Shown one piece after another: positions 34,311 through 45,661 of a stretch of DNA of 64,000 nucleotides; the first letter of the stretch is position 1, and each line of letters opens with the position of its first letter. This stretch comes from Argopecten irradians. Lineage: Eukaryota > Mollusca > Bivalvia > Pectinida > Pectinidae. The translations under genes and the position numbers were made by a program. The notes under the pieces were generated by a model. It did not search any database, was not told the origin of the DNA, and worked only from the letters and a program-made list of their open reading frames with translations. The stretch covers positions 5,136,255 through 5,200,254 of the forward strand of contig NC_091134.1 of the NCBI RefSeq assembly GCF_041381155.1. Direction: 5' to 3'.

Positions 34311-36340
34311 GCGCAATGATATATATATATATATATGCATAATTAATCATGCATAGTATATAGGACAAACAACAATCAAGCATATATATATCTGACATGT
34401 TGAAAGCTTCGTGTTGACAAGCCATTTTTACACTGTCTTTCACTTCATTTTGCACGTATTATCTGTACTTCTGTTTTTAGTTCTGTCCGTTATTACAGCT
34501 TGCAACACTTGATACGTGTTAGAGAGATAGCGGGTGGATAGAGGTTGATACAGCTGCCTCCAGCATTTCCTATGTGAATATTTACCTTCTATCGGAGTAC
34601 TATCATTGATAAGTTAAAGGAACAGGTATCACTAATGTTGTATCTGTGTCTTGAGTTGGAGCAAAAAGTATGAAGACCTTCCATTGGTCTATAGTTGTCT
34701 TCATCACCAACAAAATCTGGTGCATGTGACTAGAATTATTGTCAAATGAAAAACACACAAACATCCTTCGGAATCCCAAATAGCTGAATCTGTCGATGAA
34801 AATGTAATGAAATACATAAGAGGACAAACCACTGATTGTAGATGTTTATTCTGCAATCAGTGATAGATTACGGACATTTTTATTGACGTCCGGCCATGAG
34901 ACGGTCCCTTGTCCGTCTGCCTCATTACAGAGTCGGTGAGGAAATGTCCTGTTCAAGTGTACCCTATCAGAGGTAAAATCAGTGCTGTACATTTCATAAA
35001 TCGAACAGCTCAAAATTAAGCTTGAGGACTGTCTAGGACAGCGAACAATTAATTCCCGCATACAGTCATTAGTACGCTGATTAGGTTTCATATTTTTATA
35101 GTTTACTTTGTACAAATAGTGCAGAGCGTTCGACGTGAAATAACACAAGATAGCGGTGATTTTTATTGTGAAGACATCTATAGCTCATATTGACATTAGA
35201 CATTGCTGTCCATATAATGCGAGCAGAAGACTTAATTTGTCCTGGGAAAATATTACTCACGGGTGTACTGCCCGGATGTGTGGGGTATGTCAACAACGTC
35301 CCAGATAATGTATTGGAACTGTTTTATCCATATGAAAACCAATCAGGGGAGTCTGGTATCAAAGGATATTGTGTAAGTATCATAGTAATAAAAACTAGTA
35401 TTGCTTAAAGTTAAGTGAGCATTATTGTAAATAACGTATTTCACAAACATATTTATTTTGCAAATTAAAATTGAGAATGTTTCCAGACATTTTTGCGAAT
35501 ACATCATTCGGATGATACTGTGCTTGTTCATGGGAAACTCGACGATATAATTTGAAGAACCGGAATTCTGCGGTGAACATATCAGAGTAGAATATTTTCA
35601 TTACTCGTTATGATAAGACTAATATTTCTGGTTCAAATTAATGTCCTGCAAATACGCGTTATTTCATCTCTACGAGAGTCATTAATTTTACAAAATACCA
35701 TACTGTTATTTTAGGAAACTTTTCAGATATCGTTGCAAATACTAGTAAGTTATTTCACGAAAGACACTGTAAAATGACGATGACAAGGGCAGTGCCACAG
35801 AAGTCATCTTTTATTTACAGAAATTTTTGCAGAGGATTTACTCTTCTCGAAATACTCTTCTGTGAAATAAAATACCATGCAAAATTGTCTACATTAACGT
35901 CTGTTAGACGTTGGTTCTATTCAAATATATCTAAGTTTAGTAGACCATATAATTTATGACTTCTTGAAGGGAGTGTTACACTGCAAGTCTATGACAAAGA
36001 AACGATTGATTTCTAACATTACTCTGACTAAATGTTTGCTTTTACAACGCTCGGGTCGTTGAAAATAATCGAATCGCATCATGTAATTTGAGATGTTGCA
36101 TGGACATGCTTCATTGTTATATTTAGATGACTCATTAATTTGTCCTTTTATAATACCAAAACATCGGTAATAATTTTTAGTTTTCTGATCTCACAATCTC
36201 ATGCCAAACATTGCCACCGTAACTGTAACGTACAGAAACTAAATTAATTGATCATTACATATCCCTCTGATGAGTACCAGAACGTTTGACTTCTAACTTA
36301 TAAATGTTATAGTTTGTATGTGATTTTCAATAGTGTGAAT
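34311..36340. other. Intergenic DNA with weak unassigned open frames
   Basis: A plus-strand open stretch at 35190-35371 runs to a good donor (GTAAGT) and encodes IMRAEDLICPGKILLTGVLP and more, but I found no partner exon or family. A (TA)n run lies at 34318-34336. Confidence 0.35.
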
Positions 36341-36344
36341 CGCG

Positions 36345-36510
36345 TTTATTTAAGGATTAACTTGAATAGATTTTTTATGTTATGGAGATATAACACAAAA
36401 ATCTGATTGTACTCTAAATAAACCGCGAAGCGGTTTATGATGAGAGTACACTCAGATTTTTGTGTTATATCTCCATAACATAAAAAATCTATTCAAATTA
36501 ATCCTTATAA
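36345..36510. repeat. Near-perfect palindrome, arms about 64 bp
   Basis: The left arm (about 36351-36415) and right arm (about 36447-36510) are reverse complements with very few differences; both contain TTATGTTATGGAGATATAAC or its complement. The centre holds a second small palindrome, AAACCGCGAAGCGGTTT. It looks like a MITE or foldback element, and the following 36570-36700 may belong to it. Confidence 0.8.
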
Positions 36511-37554
36511 TTCAATTTACTAAAGATAATCTCTTCAACATTTAAAATTCATTTTGGGACTCTTTTGTCTATGAAATCATCACGCCGTCATCTCAGCCAA
36601 TCAGAAGCAACGTTATAATCGGCGACGCCATTTTTTTATTTATGGGCTGATAAAGTAAATTTTTAAGCCAATGAAAATGCTCGTAACAAGCAAAATTGAA
36701 TTATATGACGTCAAAGACTAAAAGGCTCGACATCTTAGGTATTTATCAGTGGCTAAATCTCAGTTTTGTAATGATGATGGATAAAAGAAAATCATACCTT
36801 AATGTAAATGTTCAGTCGACAGTGATGTACTATTATCATATGTACTATTTCTGTCCGAAATACGTTCAGCTTCAGCACCTTGGACATAGAAATATCGTGA
36901 TATCATTATCCTTATATTATATGGATGATATTCACTATCTCACAGGAATCTTGAAAGACTACATTATAGTGAAGGTAGTATATTTAATATTGAATGATAA
37001 TAACTTATATTTCCCAAGCATGCTTTGCTTCCCAAAACTTTTTATGATTGTGCTAAAGAATGTATTAAATGTCGTAAAGAATATGAAATACTAAGTCCTA
37101 TAAAGAAAATAGAACTGGGATGTTGAATTCCTTCGTTCGCTGTAACACCCAATATTTATGCTGTTTGATATTCCATGTAATAATTGTAAGAATTTTATTG
37201 ACTAAAGTGGATGTTATTCGTGAATACGAAGCAGTGTTTTGTAAGTGTTGATGAAGATCGAGTTTTTGAATTACTGAATTATGATGAATGTTGTATATAA
37301 TGCATGACTACAGATAATTTTGTGCTAAAGATGGGTGTATGGAAGTTATCAGTTTATGTCTATGTGTGTTCAGTGTCGGGAGAGGTTGGTAATTCCTGGA
37401 TAGCAACACGTGGTATACATGTTATCAGGGATTTAAAGCTATGTAGTTAGTTTCGAGGAGAAGTTCCCCTTGGCACTTTTTGGATGTGTTTATAATGTAT
37501 TTCATGCCTCAGTACCTACCCTGTATTTCATATGCTACAGTTCCTGTATGGTTG

Positions 37555-37790
37555 GGTTTTATTACTTTAACGTCCTATTAACAGTCAGGGTCATGTAAGG
37601 ACGTGTCAGGCTTGTTGGTAGAGGAAAGCCCGATCACCCGGGGAAAACCACCGACCAGTGATCAGTACCTGGAAACTGTCCACATGGGATTCGAACTAGC
37701 GACCCAGAGGTGGAGGGCTTGTGGTGATATGTCGAGACATCTTAACCGCTCAGCGGCCGCGGCTCCTGTAAAATCCTCAAATAAAATAAT
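37555..37790 (-). mobile_element. tRNA-derived SINE
   Basis: On the minus strand the head reads GGCCGCTGAGCGGTTAAGAT (box A-like) and later TAGTTCGAATCCCATGTGG (box B-like GTTCGAATCC), as in Leu/Ser-type tRNA-derived SINEs. It then runs through a GC-richer body to the tail CCTGACTGTTAATAGGACGT and an A-rich end. The tail is shared with the unrelated-bodied element at 31680-32205. RNA polymerase III would drive it if intact. Confidence 0.75.
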
Positions 37791-38078
37791 TTGTTTAATA
37801 TGTTTCAATTTCCCATGTTTTACTTTGATTTGTATTAAAAACATTTTTGGTTTGTTGCAGAGATAAAATTATGTTTGCGGAATGAAGTTCCTAAAGGAAT
37901 GAGAGCTTTTTACCAGTTTTTGTATCCGTGATTCCAGTGTCGTTCAAGAGCAAATAAAAAAAGCTGACGGAAAAGACACTAAAGCACAGTTTTACTGAAC
38001 TAGCACCATACTGTATGATGTATAATGTTTGATTATATTGTTTAATATGTTGGAATATGAGTTTCCATAGGACGCTAA

Positions 38079-39245
38079 ATGGAGAACGGAAGCAAAATAA
38101 ACGACTCTGACTTGTTGACTCTGTCTGATACCCAACTTGTTGATCTCATATATCCGCCAGTGTTAATAGTAATGGGAGTCACCTTCAACATCCTCATCGT
38201 TGTTGTCATGCGCACACGTTTCTTCAACGAACAGTCCACTTCCGTTTTTATGACTATGGGAGCGGCCAATGACACATTGGGCCTTTTGGTTTCAATGCTT
38301 TCACATTGGTTATACGTCGTATTTCCTCAAGTCTACAACAAAGAAAAGGCAGGATGGATTTGTAAGTTTCTAGATTTCTATGGATGGGGAAATTGTGATT
38401 TAGGAATATTGATTACTACATCTATGATTGTTGATCGAGCTTTCGCGATCAGCTTTCCTCTTCGAATGGCAAGTGGAAATAACATGAAACGTGCCAAAAT
38501 AACCGTGGCTTGTATGACTTTGATCGTCGTCGCAAAAGAATTCCATTTTCTAATTGGTTCTGACATGGTGGAACCGGATCAAACGGAACGTCTGTGTAAT
38601 GTGGTCACGACAACGGCGACCTATAAATATTTCTGGGAGGTTGTGTGGCCCTGGTTACACTTCTCGTTTCTGTTGGTATGTTTCGCGATCATGACCATCA
38701 GTAATACTATACTGATTTATTTTGTTTGGAAATCCTCGAATAATTTAAACTCCAGAGATTCAAAACATAATCAAAGGTTCACATCATCAGCCAACCTGCA
38801 TCAAAAAGTTGATCAAAAATGGCGGACGATCACTCCGATGTTGATTGGAGAGTCATGCGCATTGCTAATTCTTACATTTCCGTTTACCGTTCAGACGTTC
38901 TTTTCTGAGTATGATCCGACTTTTTACAGAAAAATTCCCAAGAGATTGCTATTTTCCATAACCTTTTACATGCTGTATACCAACAAATGTATAACCTTTA
39001 TAATATATCTAGTGACTGGTTCAAGGTTTCGGCAAGCTCTTAAAGAATCGGCTATCATTTGTTTTTGGGGAAAAAGCGTTATTCGGAAGAAGAGGTTTCG
39101 AGAACATTTCGTCAATAATGTTAACATCTTAAAATCAGTATCAAAGGGAAAAGACGGTTCAAGCATTTCACATAAATCACCCGTTCTATCAAAGCAAAAC
39201 GAACACGACAAGAAGGAACATTCTGCCATAGATACACATTTATGA
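38079..39245 (+). CDS. Class A G protein-coupled receptor, orphan
   Basis: A single uninterrupted 388-residue frame with seven hydrophobic segments. The N-terminus carries two potential N-glycosylation sites (N3, N8). Cys95 (WICKF) and Cys173 (RLCNV) fit the TM3-ECL2 disulphide. The DRY site reads DRAFA (119-123), and the usual CWxP of TM6 is replaced by a TFPF segment. NPxxY is replaced by NKCITFIIY, followed by GSRFRQAL, as in many rhodopsin-type peptide or chemosensory receptors of molluscs. The tail is basic and Ser-rich. A single coding exon is typical of lineage-expanded receptors. The ligand cannot be inferred; a FMRFamide-like peptide receptor relation is possible. The start is the first Met before the glycosylated N-tail. 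Confidence 0.85.
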   Translation: MENGSKINDSDLLTLSDTQLVDLIYPPVLIVMGVTFNILIVVVMRTRFFNEQSTSVFMTMGAANDTLGLLVSMLSHWLYVVFPQVYNKEKAGWICKFLDFYGWGNCDLGILITTSMIVDRAFAISFPLRMASGNNMKRAKITVACMTLIVVAKEFHFLIGSDMVEPDQTERLCNVVTTTATYKYFWEVVWPWLHFSFLLVCFAIMTISNTILIYFVWKSSNNLNSRDSKHNQRFTSSANLHQKVDQKWRTITPMLIGESCALLILTFPFTVQTFFSEYDPTFYRKIPKRLLFSITFYMLYTNKCITFIIYLVTGSRFRQALKESAIICFWGKSVIRKKRFREHFVNNVNILKSVSKGKDGSSISHKSPVLSKQNEHDKKEHSAIDTHL

Positions 39246-41159
39246 ATTAATGTTTTACATAATGATTATTGTATACATGCATATTATATAACATCAATAT
39301 ATTATTGTAACAAAGAGTGGTCTATGTTATGGATTCAAAGTACAAAACGCCGCCAGTCGGACGTCAATATAGGAACATTGTGTTTGATTACCGAACTTGC
39401 GAGGTGATTTCAAAGAGAAAACAGCCCAACTATAGGACATGGATCATCTAAGTGAGTGTGTGTGATAGGTCAAATGAGGTTGGTCTCTATATCTTGGAGC
39501 TAAAACAATTAAATTAAAAATGAGAACAAATATCTATTTGATGGCGACAGTATATTTCTGATACATTGTAAATCTTTGAATTACAAAAGGCAGGCACTCG
39601 TTGTGGAATATTAGTAATATTCAGTCTAACATATAAGCCCAATACATGTCGGAATTGATTAATTTAGAAGACGTCCTCCCGATTATGATAGTTGCCAACA
39701 TTTTAAATTTTGAGGATTCGTGAAATATCACTAATACATATATACTAATATCACGATTTATTAAATGCTCAACAAAATAGCGTTAAAAGTCGATGATAAG
39801 ATATATCCAATTATAAACGACTAACTGTACTACAGGTGTAAGACAAACAAATAAGGAAGTTAGAGTAACCCCCCTTTGATTGCTTCAAAACAGCTATGTA
39901 ATGTGTCAAATTTAAAACTGTGGTTTCAACATATACTTCATTAAGAACGTTTCAGTTCATCAGTTTCATTTCCCGCTCATAGTTTTGGTTGCACCCTTTT
40001 ACGTCAACAGTGGAGGGTACAATGAACTCTAAACGACGTCATGTTGCTTTATCGAAATTACAATTAACCGTTGTCAATAGTTACTCATTTGGAGAGATTG
40101 AACGATTTCTGAAATGAATTTGGATTTTGACTGGTTTCGAAATATATAATTTACTTATATTTTTGAAATTTTAACCTTATGATATATGTTATATTTACAT
40201 ATTCCCCTTTATAGTCAATGAGGGGAGTTGCGTTCAAATAAGCGTAAACGTAACGACGTATGAATACAAAACCAGAGTAGGATAGGACTACTTCTATTTT
40301 ACGCTTCGGTAAGATTTTGCGTCATATGATAATCTAAATAAAGTTGAATTAACTTAATTAACGTTAGACCTTTTCACAGATAACAGATTTGCTTTGAATT
40401 AATGATAAACTAAAAAACGATTTCGGTCTTCTTTTTGTCTCAAAACTGATCCTTAGGCGGCACAGACAATATGCTCGTCAGTAGCCGGTTGACAGAAGGA
40501 AGTGTAAACAAAGTTTCTTCGTTGTCGGATTTCAAAATAACAATAAATAGCTGTTATTAAATCCAATTAAATATGTATTTTACATCAAAACAGAATATAT
40601 GGTCAAGAATTGTGACGGTAATAAACAACAAAATGAATCGCTGGTCGGGGCTTCAACCGGGGGCTTTCCTCAGGAATGTTCGGGGAATTCCATAATTACG
40701 CCAGTCATACACCATGCAAACAACTGTCTTTCATCCGTAGAATAAAACAAAAGTCATGACCATGAAGAATTTAGTCTATATCGCATACGTAGACCGATAC
40801 ATACATGACAAACATTCAGCAGCTCAATGGTCATACTATCAACAAGCTATATCACAGTTACTTTTCTCGATTGAAAATCAAATATGGCGGCTCGCTCCAC
40901 TTCGGATCGTATCACTACGTATACCCTGACAACGATACATACCGGTAGTCCTTCCGCCTCAATTATCTCAATTTTTTTATTCGAAATTGACATTATTGAT
41001 ATATTATCAAAGTGAAGAAGAAAAAAAATAAGCATAATTGAAAAGTGTCATTGTTAAATTTCAAATCAAATTGCAGCTATATCGTTCAACAATCGGAACT
41101 ATATCAACGGTCATCCTGACTACCGTAGTTACCCAAGTTAGCAACCAACATCGTTTTAA
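39246..41159. other. Intergenic DNA, no supported gene
   Basis: AT-rich, with short open frames only. No repeats of note were seen by eye. Confidence 0.5.
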
Positions 41160-41535
41160 ATTTGATCACGAACATGTAAAAATAGATTTATTTATGCAAA
41201 TATATAGATTGAACAGTGTTTTGATTGCGTTAAAGGTGGTATGAACGCAATTGGATACAGATATATTCGACATGTAATGCTACATTGAATATGATTGAAT
41301 ATGTCTGTATCCCATTGCGTTCATACCACCTTTAACGCAAACAAAACGCTGTTCAATCTCTATATATTTATCTTATGATTCTTGGTAAATTTTATTATTC
41401 TGTGTATGTACAGGTATCTATCCAATCACAGGCACTTGGCTCTATAGACATTTTCTTTATATATATATGTAATACTGTATCCTTGACACAATATTACATA
41501 AATGTCTATAGAGCCAAGTGCCCGTGATCAAATAA
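41160..41535. repeat. Two adjacent hairpin repeats within matching 11-bp outer inverted ends
   Basis: Hairpin A has arms at 41200-41269 and 41297-41368 (both with GCGTTAAAGGTGGTATGAAC or its complement). Hairpin B has arms at 41427-41453 and 41499-41526 (CACTTGGCTCTATAGACATT and complement). ATTTGATCACG at 41161-41171 is answered by CGTGATCAAAT at 41524-41534. These look like non-autonomous foldback or TIR elements. Confidence 0.7.
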
Positions 41536-43570
41536 AAATGTGATGCTATTGAGATCAACGGATGTTTCATTCTAATCTTAACGAGTGATATTAACAAAGT
41601 TTTGTACTTTATTTTCCCTCAATATTGTGTTATGTAAAACTGCTATCTTTCATGTAATACTGACATAAAATGAGATTTTTTAAAAATTCTTTATCTGTAT
41701 CATTTAATGAAATTCACACATTGACAGTAGGCTCAGATTAATTAATGCTACAATCAATTGTTTTGCTTACTAACAGTTGTATATCAAAACTCCCAGTGAG
41801 AATCCATTTTATCAATTTTGTATAGACCTATTATTTCTCCATGTTAAATATTAACGTTGCATAGACATAATGTTTACCGTTACCATTAAAAACAGTTTCT
41901 ACTCGTGTGTAGTGCTCCGGTAAGAAGAGTGTTGGAATTCGTGCTGATTCTGCTGTTACATCGCCTTCCTTACATAGCCCTTCTTGTCCTATATAAACAG
42001 ACGACACGACAGAATAATTCATTCGAGATTATGATGTAGCTGTTTTAATATTCTTTTCCAACAACATATGTCATCAATGTAAATGAATATCTCATTATTT
42101 TTTTACATTTTATATTAAACAGTTTTCCTCTTATAATATTTTGAAAAGGTCTTAGGAGCTCATGGTACATGAAATACATCGATCTTTTAAAAGTTGTCAC
42201 CATGCTTCTTTTTCTTTGTGTAGATAATAGTTTGTGCTAAATGTCGTTATCTATCAGTTGACCGTTCAACTAGAACAGCCATAAAAACAATTACATTACT
42301 ACGTAATCCAAAGTAAGATATTATTAATAGCTTAGTTTATAACTGAAATATAGTCTGCTCTTTAAGATCTTCTTCATTCACTTCTGAAGCGTTTTTGTTG
42401 TAACATATAGAGGTAAAATATTAGTGTTATGCCTGCTAATTTTTAATTATTGTGACAGATTTATGTATCGACAGTTGGAACCGTACTACTTTTAAGGTTT
42501 TAATGGTTGATAGAACACATATTCGTAAGCACAGAGAAACGTCAGTCAAATTTAAACAGATTTTTATCAGTTGATTCGAACATGACGATGTTTCAAGGAA
42601 TGATAACAAATATTTTAGAGTAATTATCAAAGTTAGTTACTGATGAAAATGTGTCATCACTGATTCTATGATTAAAACATTATCGTGTGATTAAGAGAGT
42701 GACACATCGTGTAGTCATTTTAAGGCGTTTTCAGTGTATTTTCCTCTTGCTTATATCTGCACGTCTTTTTTATGTAGTAACAGTTATTTTAATATGTCGT
42801 ATGTCATATTACTGGAAAAAAAGCCAGAAGAAGACTTATCATGTCACTACATACCTGAACTGACACTAATGGCATATGAATGAAAAGAAAGCAATATGTT
42901 TTAGGACACTTTGTATTTCGTTTCACGAATTTCAGAACGGTTCAGTGTCGAAATTTAACAGATGATGAGAATTGTAGTAGACTTAATAAGATTTTTTTTC
43001 TAAATTCTTCTTTTTATCTTATCAGTCAGAATTATAAATGGAAACAAAGAATGAATATTCCGGTCAATGATTTAAACTAACACATCTATCATTACAACAT
43101 GCTCAACATTGATTCTAAAACATATTTGTTTGTATATTTTGAATTACTAGTTCGCTTTGCAGACTTTTCCTAATATGAATGCCACTTCATTTTAATGTAT
43201 CGGTATTTAGTACCATCATCCGTTCATCAATTGAACAGTTGACGGGATACAGATCATTAAACGCAGGCAGACTCTATCAAAATGTTAATGTGAACATGAC
43301 ACGTGTCACGAAGGATAACGACAAGGCACGTGGTGAAACTGAAATAAAGAGAGCAGCATAACCTGTTGCGGATGATAATGTGTCAATGTTGATATCCTAT
43401 TATGATAATGCATCATTATATTTGATGGTATACCCTGTAGTTATTTTGTGACATTACAGAGTAAGCTGTTAAATAAGGTTCACCTGCAATATGAAGCAAA
43501 GATAATTTAAAAACGTTTTATAAAAACAAAAGTACCGCAATCATGCGTGTCAATCTTCATATGATTTTAC
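41536..43570. other. Intergenic DNA, no supported gene
   Basis: Short open frames without domains on both strands. Nothing else recognised. Confidence 0.5.
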
Positions 43571-43576
43571 CATGGC

Positions 43577-43830
43577 AGGTGTTGGTTGCAGATGATGTGT
43601 CCGGGAGGGATATGTTGCTTGGTGTCTTGGCAGCATGTTTCATTGATATAGCCCCATAAAAAGGGCAATAGTTCAACTATACAAGAAGACACAACACGAA
43701 CATACTGCAATCTCCCTAAATACCCACCTCGAATTTTACACATGCCATACACCGCATACACGGGAGGCCGTCCTTACATGACCCTAGCTGTTAATAGGAC
43801 GTTAATTAATCAAACAAACAAAATGTATGC
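43577..43830 (+). mobile_element. SINE-like element, 3' half
   Basis: Close match by eye to 31960-32205: TTGCTTGGTGTCTTGGCAGC, CATAAAAAGGGCAATAGTTC, ACAAGAAGACACAACACGAA and the tail CTAGCTGTTAATAGGACGTT followed by AATCAAACAAACAAA. The 5' truncation supports target-primed retroposition. Confidence 0.75.
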
Positions 43831-44098
43831 TGCTGGACTATTTTCCAAATAAAATAACATCTGTTCTTCAAATCGATTACAATAAATCTTGGAAAATGAA
43901 TGACTACGTAGCTTTAAATTCTTTACCCATTAGTAATTTACAGATAAAACATGTAAGATATTACTGTTAATACATATGAAACCACAGAGGAAATATATCA
44001 ATCATGGGTCAGTTCCTGAAAACTCCTGAGAATCGACCGCCCGACTTAGATAGACATATATATATATAAAAACACACAACTATAAAACAGTTTTTTCT

Positions 44099-44135
44099 CC
44101 CTAGCGCTTTCTCGGCTCATGCCGGTCTTCAGGGG
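44099..44135 (-). ncRNA. Hammerhead-ribozyme-like motif (left element end)
   Basis: Exact inverted copy of the motif at 45625-45661. Read on the minus strand: CCC, CTGAAGA, CCGGC-ATGA-GCCGA, GAAA, GCGC, TA, GGG. See the right copy for the pairing. Confidence 0.5.
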
Positions 44136-44512
44136 TTTGAATTCTTTTATTTGTAAAACATGACGTCATAGTACAATGACGTCATAGTAAGATTACGTCA
44201 TGACATGGTACATAAAGATATTGTGAATGGTTCTGGAAGAAAATAACAAAAACATGAGGACGAAATAAAAACTAATATGAAGTTCCTTTGTCCCGTTCTG
44301 AATTTAGCACAGGTTTCAGAAGTTGAATGAAATACATTTCTTTATTTTCTCTTTTTAAAAGATCTGAATTGGACATTTGATATATTGGTAAAATAAAAAA
44401 ATTATCATTAGCACACATATGACAATGTTCGTTTACTGTTAAATATCTGAGATGATCTGTTTTGGTTTGTTGTCGGTGTAATGTAACTATACATTATTAA
44501 TTCCATTCCTGT

Positions 44513-44908
44513 CTAACCAATATACAAATCTGAGCATTTTCTACAAATAAGTGCGTATATGACATTTTTGGATGTACAATTCATATTAGTTTTAATTTTG
44601 AAATTAAAACCATTTTTGAATGTATAATTTTTACACTCTATAATAATATCACATGTTTTGCAACGCTTTTGCATACATTTAGTGACAGAAGTATCTTGCA
44701 TTTTCGAATCAAATTTTGACGCACATAAAATACGTTTAAGGTTTTTAGGCTGACGCTTGCAATTTATTATTTTCTTGTTAGATAAAATCAATTTCATTCT
44801 GTCGCTATTTTTCATGTAATCTTCACAACCTTTTACAATTGGAAAAATGTTGTAGTTGTTTGGATTAAAAGTACTGACAAAAGGTATTATATTGCTTTTG
44901 GATTCCAC
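44513..44908 (-). pseudogene. Penelope-like element, C-terminal coding fragment (left copy)
   Basis: Encodes FNPNNYNIFPIVKGCEDYMK, then KRQPKNLKRILCASKF, CMQKRCKTC and NVIYALICRKCSDLYIG. The order (RQPKNL-R block, Cys cluster, GIY-YIG start) is the linker and endonuclease start of Penelope-like elements. The reverse transcriptase itself is not in the window. The open frame ends just after YIG, whereas the sister copy continues. Confidence 0.8.
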
Positions 44909-45026
44909 TTTATTCGATTTCCTTAAATGAATAGGTCCTTCTTTTTTTTTTTTTTTTTTTCTCTTTCAACTCCATAATCTATAACTTCTTGCGGATAATG
45001 CTGTTTGAGCAGATAAAAAACTAAAA

Positions 45027-45488
45027 CGTATTTTATGTGCGTCAAAATTTGATTCGAAAATGCAAGATACTTCTGTCACTAAATGTATGCAAAAGCGTTG
45101 CAAAACATGTGATATTATTATAGAGTGTAAAAATTATACATTCAAAAATGGTTTTAATTTCAAAATTAAAACTAATATGAATTGTACATCCAAAAATGTC
45201 ATATACGCACTTATTTGTAGCAAATGCTCAGATTTTTATATTGGTCAGACAGGAATGGAATTGAGAAAGAGAGTTACATTACACCGACAACAAACCAAAA
45301 CAGACCATCTCAGATATTTAACAGTAAACGAACATTGTCATATGTGTGCTAATGATAATTTTTTTATTTTACCAATATATCAAATGTCCAATACAGATCT
45401 TTTAAAAAGAGAAAATAAAGAAATGTATTTCATTCAACTTATGAAACCTGTGCTAAATTCAGAACGGGACAAAGGAACTTCATATTAG
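45027..45488 (+). pseudogene. Penelope-like element, GIY-YIG endonuclease fragment (right copy)
   Basis: The frame is open from about 45027 (RILCASKFDSK) through the stop at 45486-45488. It contains CMQKRCKTC, NVIYALICSKCSDFYIGQTG (GIY-YIG core), LRKRV with the catalytic Arg, a CHMC pair and RENKEMYFI with the metal-binding Glu, ending VLNSERDKG. The endonuclease half is thus apparently intact, but without the reverse transcriptase the copy cannot move by itself. Confidence 0.82.
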
Positions 45489-45559
45489 TTTTTATTTCGT
45501 CCTCATGTTTTTGTTATTTTCTTCCAGAACCATTCACAATATCTTTATGTACCATGTCA

Positions 45560-45599
45560 TGACGTAATCTTACTATGACGTCATTGTACTATGACGTCA
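45560..45599 (+). promoter_or_regulatory. Cluster of CRE-like octamers in the element 3' UTR
   Basis: TGACGTAA at 45560-45567 and TGACGTCA at 45576-45583 and 45592-45599, spaced exactly 16 bp. The mirrored set lies at 44161-44200 in the left arm. TGACGTCA is the consensus for CREB/ATF bZIP proteins. Function is inferred only. Confidence 0.4.
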
Positions 45600-45624
45600 T
45601 GTTTTACAAATAAAAGAATTCAAA

Positions 45625-45661
45625 CCCCTGAAGACCGGCATGAGCCGAGAAAGCGCTAGGG
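45625..45661 (+). ncRNA. Hammerhead-ribozyme-like motif (right element end)
   Basis: The core CTGAAGA (45628-45634, CUGANGA) and GAAA (45649-45652) flank a stem II of CGGC/GCCG with loop ATGA. CCC (45625-45627) can pair with GGG (45659-45661) as helix I. A very short stem III leaves TA before the predicted cut after A45658. The first stem II pair is a C-A mismatch, which may weaken activity. Penelope-like elements are known to carry type I hammerheads with tiny stem III, so context supports the call. Confidence 0.5.

Noticed and set aside
35190-35408. Possible coding exon (IMRAEDLICPGKILLTG ...)
   Set aside because: It ends at a good donor but has no supported acceptor, partner exon or recognised family; left as intergenic.
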